The notes: generated from the letters alone by a model not told the origin. A stretch of 6,479 nt of DNA from Candidatus Bathyarchaeota archaeon B26-1 (GCA_001593925.1 LUCD01000080.1:1-6479); one strand, 5' to 3'; counted from the first letter of the stretch, positions 1-5,188 are shown. Numbers and translations are program-made.

Positions 1-2
1 CA

Positions 3-161
3 CACTGGTCTGGACCGCCGGAGAGAACCTACCCTCTAAAGCCGCTGACCCCACCTGCACCCACAACAAGAGGGTTCTTCATTGACCTTGATTCTAACCG
101 TCCAAGCGTGAAGATGGTAATGGATCTAATGATTCATGCCTCCGCTTTTCGCTTCATATAA
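3..161 (+). CDS. Possible C-terminal end of a truncated reading frame
   Basis: Frame 3 is open from the window edge to a TAA at 159-161 and would give 52 residues ending in SAFRFI. The peptide starts proline-rich and then contains GFFIDLDSN and a methionine-rich stretch VKMVMDLM. I do not recognise a family. Frame 2 is also open to a TGA at about base 82 and begins TLVWTAG, which resembles a fragment of a flavoprotein NADH dehydrogenase, but it soon loses resemblance. With two open frames and only 160 bases, either could be a real gene end, a decayed gene or chance. No start is visible because the frame runs off the window. Confidence 0.22.
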   Translation, partial: HWSGPPERTYPLKPLTPPAPTTRGFFIDLDSNRPSVKMVMDLMIHASAFRFI

Positions 162-299
162 CTATTCTATCATTTGTTTCAAGTATGATCTCAATTTTTG
201 AAGTATCCGCGATTTAAAGACTGGAACATGATCGGGGCCTGTCTAATATCATTGCCACTAAATGGAGGAGGGAGCCCCATTCATGGGTATGTTCTAGAG
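162..299. other. A/T-rich intergenic stretch without a recognised gene
   Basis: No open frame of useful length was seen on either strand. It holds T-rich runs (around 174-180 and 196-201) that could end transcription from the left, and a short perfect inverted repeat CCCAT-TC-ATGGG at 276-287 of unknown meaning. Confidence 0.4.
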
Positions 300-319
300 A
301 TTTGAACAACCATTCAAAT
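300..319. promoter_or_regulatory. Inverted repeat, candidate operator upstream of the BsuPI-domain gene
   Basis: The sequence is a perfect 7-base inverted repeat, ATTTGAA-N6-TTCAAAT, ending five bases before the TATA-like box at 324-333. This is where the archaeal B-recognition element or an upstream operator would lie. Both arms are A/T-rich in an A/T-rich region, so chance is possible. Confidence 0.35.
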
Positions 320-323
320 AAGT

Positions 324-333
324 AGACTTAAAT
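324..333 (+). promoter_or_regulatory. Putative archaeal TATA box for the BsuPI-domain gene
   Basis: GACTTAAATT is centred near base 329, so transcription would start at about 353-356. That coincides with an ATG at 356 that opens a 9-codon frame closing with TAG at 383-385, one base before the ATG of the main gene at 387. A second A/T-rich candidate lies at 341-347. Confidence 0.4.
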
Positions 334-386
334 TCTTCTCTGTTAAAGAGAGATCATGAGGATGCTCGTCTTCCGGGGTACCTAGA

Positions 387-869
387 ATGGAGAAGAAGAG
401 AGTGGTTCTAGGCGCATTCTTGGCGTCTGTCATAATCCTCAGTATTGCGATAGCTCCTTCTCTGTTTGCCCATGCAGTGGATTGGGGAGATGGTCTTCCA
501 TCACGGTCAACTCAACACCTCATATTTGAGGTTACAACGGATAAGCAAGCCTACAAAACAAATGAGACAATAGTAATAAAGATGAATATAACAAACCCGA
601 CGGACTCTGACGTATGGCTCAACTTTTCCTCCGGTCACCAGTTTGACTACAGGATAATCTCGGCTGGAGGACAGGTCCTATACCGTTGGTCGGATAACAA
701 AGCCTTCATAATGGTCCTCACACACATAAAGATAAGCGCCCACAGCTCCTATGTTAGGGTCTTCCACCACACCCCTACGGATTATCCTCTCAAACCCGGA
801 AGGTACATGATCGAGGGCGTAGTTGTCGGCTACTTCACAGGAAGCACAGAGATCGAGGTGCTAGATTAG
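387..869 (+). CDS. Secreted/membrane-anchored BsuPI-domain protein
   Basis: A 160-residue protein with a basic N-terminus (MEKKR) and a hydrophobic stretch at residues 6-29, a signal peptide or single membrane anchor that places the rest outside the cell. Residues about 46-158 match the intracellular proteinase inhibitor BsuPI fold (Pfam BsuPI), an Ig-like beta-sandwich. The family hallmarks are in order: ITNPTDSDVWLNFSSG (68-83), FDYRI (86-90), VLYRWSDNKAF (97-107) and PLKPGRYMIEGVV (134-146). Despite the name, most members are extracellular domains of unknown partner, and protease inhibition is not shown here. The ATG at 387 is chosen because it opens directly into the signal sequence; the 9-codon frame ending one base upstream may couple translation. 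The stop overlaps the stop of the convergent gene by nine bases. Confidence 0.85.
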   Translation: MEKKRVVLGAFLASVIILSIAIAPSLFAHAVDWGDGLPSRSTQHLIFEVTTDKQAYKTNETIVIKMNITNPTDSDVWLNFSSGHQFDYRIISAGGQVLYRWSDNKAFIMVLTHIKISAHSSYVRVFHHTPTDYPLKPGRYMIEGVVVGYFTGSTEIEVLD

Positions 870-1565
870 GATCAGAAGGTCCTCTAGAATATAGTTTATG
901 AAATCGTCGATCGTGCTCTTACTGAAGAGCGTTACAACACAGTTCCTCGTTATTCCGACGACGATCCCCCGTTTCTGAACCTCGAAGACGACGTACCATA
1001 TCTTCCCATGCTTAAGGTATTCATGGTAGAGTCTGGTGTCTGCAAGGTCCGACCCGGCTAGGCAGAGCTTCTCTACACCCGGAATGTCGACATCGTCGAA
1101 CCATATGAGCTTGGTTGCTTGAGGGTTCGACTCGTGGAGCCCTTTGAGGGTTTCGTGTGGAATCCTCGCCTCAACGATTGCGTGGGGCTTGATGAAGAGT
1201 ATCTTGCTGAGTTTATTCGCTACGTAACCCGTTAATAGCTTCTTCACTCCACGAGCCACGGATGGTGCCAGAACTATCAGGAAGAGCCTTCCCCTGAAGT
1301 GTTTGAACCAGAAGGGTGACTCCTCGGTCACGGGAATCTCAACAACCTCGCGCCTGTAATATCGGGTGCGAACGAAGTCCTTGCTGAAGACGCCGTATAA
1401 CGAGTCTCCTTGCAGTTTCAGGTCTAAGATTTCCGTAACTAAGGTTACGGTCTCCCCCTTCTCGGTCTGATAAACCTCTTCCTCACGGAAATCCTTGAGT
1501 TTCCGAGCTATCAAGCCGAGGTCCGCCTTCTCCTCCACCTCAAAGATTTTAGCTGGTAAAACCAA
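861..1565 (-). CDS. Conserved-looking hypothetical protein, 234 residues
   Basis: I do not recognise this family. The product is soluble-looking, with no signal peptide and no clear membrane segment; the most hydrophobic stretch is RLFLIVLAPSVA (93-104). The N-terminal part is charged and helical (residues 10-40). Later sequence alternates short hydrophobic strands with polar turns, including LIWFDDVDIPGVEKL (153-167), IWYVVFEVQ (189-197) and VVGITRNCVVTLFS (202-215), and ends in a helix. This suggests an alpha/beta intracellular protein. The start is TTG at 1563-1565: an in-frame TAA lies just upstream, a GGTG/AGGGG purine stretch precedes it, and a TTTAAA box lies about 40 bases upstream. 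The coding frame is intact and codon use is like its neighbours. Its 3' end overlaps the BsuPI-domain gene tail to tail, so the two could interfere transcriptionally. Confidence 0.75.
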   Translation of the reverse strand: MVLPAKIFEVEEKADLGLIARKLKDFREEEVYQTEKGETVTLVTEILDLKLQGDSLYGVFSKDFVRTRYYRREVVEIPVTEESPFWFKHFRGRLFLIVLAPSVARGVKKLLTGYVANKLSKILFIKPHAIVEARIPHETLKGLHESNPQATKLIWFDDVDIPGVEKLCLAGSDLADTRLYHEYLKHGKIWYVVFEVQKRGIVVGITRNCVVTLFSKSTIDDFINYILEDLLILI

Positions 1566-1599
1566 CCCCTTACACCCAATGGAGAGTTAGACGAACCCG

Positions 1600-1611
1600 A
1601 ATTTAAAAGGT
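1600..1611 (-). promoter_or_regulatory. Putative TATA box for the 234-residue gene
   Basis: Read on the minus strand, the segment is CCTTTTAAATTC, centred near 1605. A start of transcription near 1580 would give a leader of about 15 bases before the TTG codon at 1565. Confidence 0.5.
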
Positions 1612-1660
1612 TACCCCAGCTGAGAAGGTTTCCCCTCCTAGGTTATACAGCGCCTCTTCA
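1607..1660. repeat. Diverged direct repeat, copy A (left of toxin-antitoxin cassette)
   Basis: Aligned without gaps against 2464-2517, about 40 of 54 bases are identical; the core 1618-1660 versus 2475-2517 is 33 of 43. The strongest block covers the 3' half (TTATAC, then GC.CCTCT.CA). In one frame both copies read R-L-x-x-L-R-x-F-x-L-x-x-Y-T-A-P-L-H, and more than half of the core differences fall on third codon positions. The repeat may therefore be a remnant of coding sequence rather than a non-coding element. Copy A overlaps the promoter of the minus-strand gene at its left end. Confidence 0.6.
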
Positions 1661-1729
1661 TCCCGAAAGAGAAATTAACATCCGTCGGGGGCTTAGGCAA
1701 GTTGCATTACATTTTTCATGACGTGAATT

Positions 1730-1740
1730 AAATTTTATAA
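1730..1740 (+). promoter_or_regulatory. Putative TATA box for the zinc-ribbon microgene
   Basis: AAATTTTATAA is followed by GG and lies 18-30 bases upstream of in-frame ATG codons at 1758 and 1770. This spacing gives a leaderless or nearly leaderless transcript. Confidence 0.5.
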
Positions 1741-1769
1741 GGTTGAAAGAGAGCTTCATGGGGGAGATC

Positions 1770-1847
1770 ATGCCTAAGTGTTCTAAATGTGGGGCTGAGA
1801 TTTCAGAGGATGTTATTTTCTGTACGAACTGTGGGAGCCTAGTTTGA
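1770..1847 (+). CDS. 25-residue zinc-ribbon microprotein
   Basis: The frame from ATG 1770 to TGA 1845-1847 encodes 25 residues with two CxxC knuckles: C4-x2-C7 (CSKCG) and C18-x2-C21 (CTNCG), spaced 10 residues apart. This is the complete zinc-ribbon unit (zinc_ribbon_2 type) usually found at the N-terminus of larger archaeal and bacterial membrane or regulatory proteins. Upstream are GGGGAG at 1761-1766, a good ribosome site, and a TATA-like box. An alternative in-frame ATG at 1758 would add four residues. It lies 86 bases upstream of the antitoxin start, in the same direction. It could be a stand-alone zinc-binding microprotein or the stump of a larger gene cut off by the stop codon. Sequence after the stop shows no continuation that I can recognise. 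Confidence 0.6.
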   Translation: MPKCSKCGAEISEDVIFCTNCGSLV

Positions 1848-1890
1848 GGCGTAGGCGGAGATCGGCGATTCATTTATTTATTGGGGAATC

Positions 1891-1900
1891 TTTATTAATT
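1891..1900 (+). promoter_or_regulatory. Putative TATA box of the toxin-antitoxin operon
   Basis: TTTATTAATT directly abuts the inverted repeat at 1901-1918. Transcription would be expected to start near 1920-1925, about 10 bases before the antitoxin ATG. Confidence 0.45.
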
Positions 1901-1918
1901 GTAAACGTGAATGTTTAC
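1901..1918. promoter_or_regulatory. Inverted repeat, candidate autoregulatory operator of the toxin-antitoxin operon
   Basis: GTAAAC-GTGAAT-GTTTAC is a perfect 6-base inverted repeat with a 6-base spacer. It sits between the TATA-like box and the expected transcription start, where a bound repressor would block initiation. Ribbon-helix-helix antitoxins typically bind such short palindromes in their own promoters, so this is the natural operator candidate for the next gene. Confidence 0.55.
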
Positions 1919-1933
1919 TGGTGGGGTGTGGGC

Positions 1934-2155
1934 ATGGTTCAAGTTCAAGTTAGGATGCCTGACAAGCTCGTGAAGGAGATCGATAGGTGGGTTGCTGAGG
2001 GGAGGTTCAAGAGTAGAAGCGACGCTATAAAAACGATTGTGGCCCTCTACGAGGAGAGGGAACGTACAAGAAGGTTCTATGAGATGCTGGTTAAACGGAG
2101 CAGGGAAGCCGAAGAGAAACCTGAAATCTTAGTTCCGCTTGAGGAGATCCCTTGA
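1934..2155 (+). CDS. Ribbon-helix-helix (CopG/MetJ-Arc-type) antitoxin
   Basis: A 73-residue protein starting at ATG 1934. The N-terminal strand VQVQVRMPDKL (2-12) is the DNA-contacting beta-ribbon, followed by helix 1 (LVKEIDRWVAEG, 12-23) and helix 2 after the conserved turn FKSRSDAIKTIVALYEER (25-42): the standard ribbon-helix-helix plan in which two chains form one DNA-binding unit. The charged tail (43-73) is the part that would wrap the toxin. The frame is open upstream to about 1844, but those extra residues are arginine-rich and non-conserved in character, and the ATG has a GGTG purine run five bases upstream. Its stop overlaps the toxin's TTG start by four bases (TTGA), so the two are translationally coupled. 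Expected role: neutralise the toxin and repress the operon through the palindrome at 1901-1918. Confidence 0.85.
   Translation: MVQVQVRMPDKLVKEIDRWVAEGRFKSRSDAIKTIVALYEERERTRRFYEMLVKRSREAEEKPEILVPLEEIP
2141..2148 (+). promoter_or_regulatory. Ribosome binding site deciding the toxin TTG start
   Basis: GAGGAGAT inside the end of the antitoxin gene lies three bases before TTG 2152-2154. There is no ATG at the start of the conserved toxin fold, so this site fixes the TTG as the start. Confidence 0.6.
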
Positions 2156-2427
2156 GATACAACGTCCTTCTACACCCGAAAGCGGCTGATTTTCTCAGGA
2201 AGACCGATGCGAAACTGAGGGAAAGAATTAAGAGAACTTTGAGGGAGCTCGAGGAGTCCCCGGAAAGGAGAGGCGTAAGGCTCAGTCACTCACCTTTCTA
2301 CAGGCTTAGAATAGGGGATTACCGCGCCATATACACAATCAACAGTGAGGAAAGGAAAGTTATAGCCCTGTTCATTGGCCACAGAGAAGAGGTATACGAC
2401 GACTTCTCAAGGCTGTTTTCATTATAA
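2152..2427 (+). CDS. RelE/ParE-superfamily toxin
   Basis: A 91-residue protein, the usual length for this superfamily. It opens with the strand YNVLLHPKAADFL (3-15), where RelE-type proteins have a conserved strand plus 'K.L' helix, followed by a basic helical hairpin (17-40). The core motifs are YRLRIGDYRAIYTI (50-63) and the terminal IGHREEVYDDF (75-85), matching the 'R.G.YR..Y' and 'HR.xVY' signatures of RelE. Arg51, Arg53, Arg58 and His77/Arg78 are the candidates for RNA or ribosome contact. RelE-type members cleave mRNA in the ribosomal A site, while ParE-type members poison gyrase; the archaeal setting and the motifs favour the RelE-like mRNase role, but this is inference. It is coupled to the antitoxin upstream by a four-base overlap and starts with TTG, which would keep its synthesis below the antitoxin's. 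Confidence 0.88.
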   Translation: MRYNVLLHPKAADFLRKTDAKLRERIKRTLRELEESPERRGVRLSHSPFYRLRIGDYRAIYTINSEERKVIALFIGHREEVYDDFSRLFSL

Positions 2428-2433
2428 GGTTTC

Positions 2434-2517
2434 TGCATAAAGGCTAGGGAACAAGTCCCTCGCAAGGCTCTCCAAGCTGAGAGGCTTTTCTCTCCGGGTT
2501 TATACGGCTCCTCTACA
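2434..2517. repeat. Diverged direct repeat, copy B, with several small hairpins (convergent intergenic region)
   Basis: Bases 2464-2517 pair with copy A at 1607-1660. The left extension 2434-2466 matches the coding sequence at 3905-3936: 15 identical bases, a 6-7 base gap, then 11 identical bases. The region can form consecutive short hairpins: AGGGA-ACAAG-TCCCT (2447-2461), GAGAG-GCTTTT-CTCTC (about 2479-2494) and CTCC-N7-GGAG (about 2508-2522). Lying between the stop of the toxin gene and the stop of the convergent membrane protein, it could serve as a two-way transcription end. Confidence 0.5.
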
Positions 2518-2529
2518 CGGAGATCAAGG

Positions 2530-3414
2530 CTAACCTATCCAGAGATATAGGGTGCTGGTTCCAGACTTTTCCTCCCTGTAAGGATGCTCGTAGACCGGGT
2601 ACGTCTTCCCCTCATGGATGACCCAAGATATGTCGCCGCCATAAAATTCCTCGATATATATGATGTATTGTCCCGGCTGAAGCCTTCCCAGAAAGACCGT
2701 TAAGACCTCTTTGTGTGGAGTTGCAGCGACCCCTCCTGAGAAGAACGGGCTGGTTGGGGGTCTGCCGCAGCTATACCAAGTTGCCTTTATGGTTATAGTT
2801 TTTGTGAAGGGCTGGATGGTTGCTCCCTTAAACTTTACGTGAGCCACCTCATAGAAGGTTATGACGACGCTTACGAAGTCGCCTGGCTTCCCCCGCTTGC
2901 TAACGTACTCCGTCAGGTTCTCTATGTTCATCTTCCTAGGGTCTTCAGGGGTCACGATTATGCTTACACCCTCCATATTCCTTGCTGGAGGCCAGTTCCT
3001 TACGGCTGAGCCTATAGGCTCGGTGTGTGTGAACATGCTGTAAGTGACGAGGGACCCGATAATAATCGCTATAACAGCTATGGCTGTGATTATTCTCCTT
3101 CTGGCGGCAAGCTTGGCCCGGGCTTTCTCAGCTTCGAACTTCGGGAGGCAGTCGGAGCAGAGGACAACCCCTCTACCAGCCTCCTCCACCACTTGGAGGC
3201 AGCTCCTGCAGAAGGGCCTCCCGCATCTATCGCAGAGGCTCACAGCAACCCTATCTGGATGGTTCGTGCACCATTCATCGACTCCTCCAAACTTTGAGGA
3301 GATAAGGAAGAGGCATCCACACTGTTTGCATACAACGCGTGTGGGGCCGAGGCGGGGCGTAAACTTTTCGTAAGGGGCTCCGCAGAAGGGGCAGATTGGG
3401 ACGGATTCTCCCAT
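2530..3414 (-). CDS. Membrane protein with zinc ribbon, B-box-like zinc finger and external beta-rich domain
   Basis: A 294-residue protein. Residues 8-34 form a zinc ribbon (C8-x2-C11 and C29-x2-C32, with an extra C34). Residues 49-89 form a B-box-like finger with paired ligands C49/H52, C61/C64, C69/C72 and C86/C89; TNHPDRVAVSLCDRCGRPFC is the typical signature. A basic segment (KARAKLAARRR, 97-107) precedes one membrane helix (108-127), so the zinc domains should be inside and residues 130-294 outside. The external part is strand-rich, with VSVVITFYEV and RLQPGQYIIYIEEFY, suggesting an Ig-like beta-sandwich; no enzyme motif is seen. ATG 3414 has GGGAG six bases upstream. It is divergent from the zinc-ribbon/YbjQ gene and may be co-regulated with it. 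The role is unknown: the plan suits a sensor, scaffold or cell-surface protein. Confidence 0.82.
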   Translation of the reverse strand: MGESVPICPFCGAPYEKFTPRLGPTRVVCKQCGCLFLISSKFGGVDEWCTNHPDRVAVSLCDRCGRPFCRSCLQVVEEAGRGVVLCSDCLPKFEAEKARAKLAARRRIITAIAVIAIIIGSLVTYSMFTHTEPIGSAVRNWPPARNMEGVSIIVTPEDPRKMNIENLTEYVSKRGKPGDFVSVVITFYEVAHVKFKGATIQPFTKTITIKATWYSCGRPPTSPFFSGGVAATPHKEVLTVFLGRLQPGQYIIYIEEFYGGDISWVIHEGKTYPVYEHPYREEKSGTSTLYLWIG

Positions 3415-3442
3415 AACACTCTCCCATCATTAAATAGGAATC

Positions 3443-3453
3443 TTTACATATAT
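3443..3453 (-). promoter_or_regulatory. Putative TATA box for the B-box membrane protein gene
   Basis: On the minus strand the segment reads ATATATGTAAA, centred about 34 bases upstream of the ATG at 3414. This gives a leader of about 10 bases containing the GGGAG ribosome site (3421-3425). Confidence 0.45.
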
Positions 3454-3547
3454 TACTTTCCGATCTGGGCCTTCTAGAGAAAGGCTTCAGAAAAGTCCGC
3501 CGTAAGATGGCTTGAAAGATAAAATGGAACCGGAAAAACGTTGTAAA

Positions 3548-3556
3548 AGTATTTAT
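3548..3556 (+). promoter_or_regulatory. Putative TATA box for the zinc-ribbon/YbjQ gene
   Basis: AGTATTTAT is centred about 29 bases before ATG 3581. The transcript would begin at or next to the start codon, and no ribosome site is visible, so a leaderless mRNA is likely. In the rest of the divergent region, 3468-3484 is an imperfect palindrome (GCCTTCT.AGAGAAAGGC) between the two promoters. Confidence 0.5.
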
Positions 3557-3580
3557 GCAGTGGAGCCGATAACATAAGCT

Positions 3581-4099
3581 ATGAAATGCCCTTATTGTAA
3601 GCATGATCTAGCTCCGGGCCAAAATTCTTGTCCCTGGTGCGGAAGAACTATAAGCCCCACTAGACTGGCTGAAGAATTGGCTAGGGATAGAGATAGGGCT
3701 GAAGAGGAGAAGATAATAGAGCAGCTGGAGAGAGGGACGTGCACCTTCCCCGTGGTTACGATGCCCTACGTCCCGGGATACGAGATAGTCAGGGTCATCG
3801 GCCCCGTGTACGGCTTAACAGTTAGGGCTAGGGGCTTCGGAGGGCAGATGGCAGCTACCATCGAGACCCTAGTTGGAGGCGAGATAACCGCCTACACCTC
3901 CGAATGCATAAAGGCTAGGAATGAATCCCTCGCAAGACTTATACTGAACGCCAAGAAAATGGGGGCAAACGCTGTGGTGAAGGTGGACTTCGAGACCAGC
4001 GGAACCCCCGCGATCATGATCTTCTCAGCCTACGGAACGGCCGTAATCATCAAGCCAGCCGGGGAAACAAGGCCTCAAGAGACCGAAGCTAAAGCCTGA
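3581..4099 (+). CDS. Zinc ribbon fused to a YbjQ-type (UPF0145) domain
   Basis: A 172-residue protein. Residues 1-22 are a zinc ribbon with C3-x2-C6 and C17-x2-C20. Residues 25-52 form a charged helical linker rich in Arg, Glu and Asp. Residues about 56-160 match the YbjQ/UPF0145 'putative heavy-metal-binding' family: PGYEIVRVIGPVYGLTVRA (65-83), VGGEITAYTSECIKARNES (98-116), a helix, then MGANAVVKVDFE (127-138) and the closing strand SAYGTAVIIKP (149-159). The family is a small oligomerising beta-alpha fold whose biochemical role is not settled; metal binding is a database label rather than proof. Family members are often just over 100 residues, so the N-terminal zinc ribbon is an added module. 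The gene is divergent from the other zinc-finger gene, which suggests a shared process. Bases 3905-3936, in the conserved YbjQ helix, recur in the intergenic repeat at 2434-2466. Confidence 0.85.
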   Translation: MKCPYCKHDLAPGQNSCPWCGRTISPTRLAEELARDRDRAEEEKIIEQLERGTCTFPVVTMPYVPGYEIVRVIGPVYGLTVRARGFGGQMAATIETLVGGEITAYTSECIKARNESLARLILNAKKMGANAVVKVDFETSGTPAIMIFSAYGTAVIIKPAGETRPQETEAKA

Positions 4100-4231
4100 C
4101 TTTCTCGAAAGAATATGCGCGCCGAATCCATAGGAGCCTCGGCTAGCCCACACCCCTTAAAGGCTCTGAGAACCCAGAAGAGTTTGGCTCCTTACCCGGC
4201 ATCTACATTTCGGATTGTTACGTAATAAAAC

Positions 4232-4239
4232 CTTTATAG
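4232..4239 (+). promoter_or_regulatory. Putative TATA box for the glycosidase-like gene
   Basis: CTTTATAG is centred near 4236, which predicts a transcript start near 4260 and a leader of about 10-14 bases. The rest of 4100-4231 has no gene that I can see. It begins with a small CTTTC-TC-GAAAG inverted repeat just after the upstream stop codon (4100-4111). Confidence 0.5.
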
Positions 4240-4273
4240 CTTATGGGTTGTTGATTATGGGGCGGGGTTGGTG

Positions 4274-5188
4274 ATGGTGGAGGTTCCTGACTGGAGACCT
4301 GAGAGGTGGAGGGATTTCCCTCAGAACCCCCTGATAGAACCCCCTGTTCATGATGTGATAGGGGACCCTCAGCTGATACTGCCCGGAGAGTACGACGGGA
4401 GGTGGCATATGTACGCCTACGGTAAGGGCGTGATCTACCGTTATGTTTCTGACGACGGGGTGGAGTGGGAGCTGGAGCAGACCATAAATTATTTTGCCAA
4501 GTGGGCTGGGCTTGTGTACCTCCACCATGAGGGGGGAACATGGTACATGTTCTATACGAAGGGTGACGGGAGAGGAAACACAACCATATGCGTTAGGGAG
4601 AGCAGAGACTTGGACGAGTGGTCGGGTGAGAGGGAAATCTTAAAGCCTGAACTAGACTGGGAGAGGGAGGGGAGACGCATCCAAGTGAGGAACCCGTGTC
4701 TCTTAAAAATCGGGAATGTCTACCGCCTATATTATTCTGGGGGCACGGTGTGGTTCGACGACTGTGGGTATGAGGAGCCAAAATACGTGAGCTTCGCCGA
4801 AGCGGATGACATATACGGCCCATACGAGAAGTATGGTGAGCCGATAATAAAACCGGATAAGAGAATACCCTACAGAAGCTTCGGCGCGGGAGCCCTCAAG
4901 GTCTTCATGTGGGATGGAGGCTTTCTAGGCTTCAATAACGGGTTGTACAAAGACGGGGAGGGCAGGAGCAGGTCAGCTATAAGCCTTATGGTGTCGGCTG
5001 ACGGTATTGAATGGTTAGACGCCCCCTACAATCCAATAATCGCTCCGACTGAGGGTTGGAAGAGGGCGATGGTCTACCAGCTAGACATGGTCTTCAACCA
5101 CGACGGAAAACACATAATCTACTATAATGCAAGGGACGGGTGGCGTGGGGGTGTGGAGAGGATAGGAGCATCCTTCATCGAGCTATAA
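4274..5188 (+). CDS. Five-bladed beta-propeller glycosidase-like protein (GH43/GH32/GH130-like)
   Basis: A 304-residue protein from ATG 4274; an in-frame TTG at 4268 and GTGs at 4271 and 4277 are also possible. The sequence is a five-bladed beta-propeller of the GH43/GH62/GH32/GH68/GH130 type. The opening NPLIEPP...IGDPQLI (residues 18-35) carries a likely active-site Asp31. Repeated blade signatures follow: YVSDDGVEWEL (57-67), WYMFYTKG (90-97), VRESRDLDEWSG (107-118), VRNPCLLKIGNVYRLYYSG (138-156), AEADDIYGPYEKYGEPII (175-192) and LMVSADGIEWLDAPYNPII (238-256). No signal peptide is visible, so it probably acts in the cytoplasm on short sugars or glycosides; the substrate cannot be told. The position where many relatives have an Asp ('RDP') is Asn140 here. 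The next gene downstream is a sugar isomerase-like protein, which supports a carbohydrate role. Confidence 0.78.
   Translation: MVEVPDWRPERWRDFPQNPLIEPPVHDVIGDPQLILPGEYDGRWHMYAYGKGVIYRYVSDDGVEWELEQTINYFAKWAGLVYLHHEGGTWYMFYTKGDGRGNTTICVRESRDLDEWSGEREILKPELDWEREGRRIQVRNPCLLKIGNVYRLYYSGGTVWFDDCGYEEPKYVSFAEADDIYGPYEKYGEPIIKPDKRIPYRSFGAGALKVFMWDGGFLGFNNGLYKDGEGRSRSAISLMVSADGIEWLDAPYNPIIAPTEGWKRAMVYQLDMVFNHDGKHIIYYNARDGWRGGVERIGASFIEL

Noticed and set aside
2..82. Frame 2 peptide starting TLVWTAG, resembling an NADH dehydrogenase fragment
   Set aside because: Only seven residues resemble the family; the following residues do not, and the frame closes after 27 codons.
1658..1873. Minus-strand 71-residue frame across the microgene region
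   Set aside because: It has no recognisable features and runs antisense to the CxxC-bearing microgene and its promoter-like box.
1844..1933. N-terminal extension of the antitoxin frame
   Set aside because: The extension covers the TATA-like box and palindrome and would put a basic and hydrophobic tail before the DNA-binding ribbon; ATG 1934 fits the family length.
2861..3373. Plus-strand open frames opposite the B-box membrane protein gene
   Set aside because: The minus-strand frame carries ordered zinc ligands and a membrane helix; the plus-strand peptides are low in structure and overlap it entirely.
4218..4823. Minus-strand open frames opposite the glycosidase-like gene
   Set aside because: Their composition is rich in Pro, Ser and Arg, as expected for an antisense shadow of a Trp/Gly/Asp-rich propeller protein.
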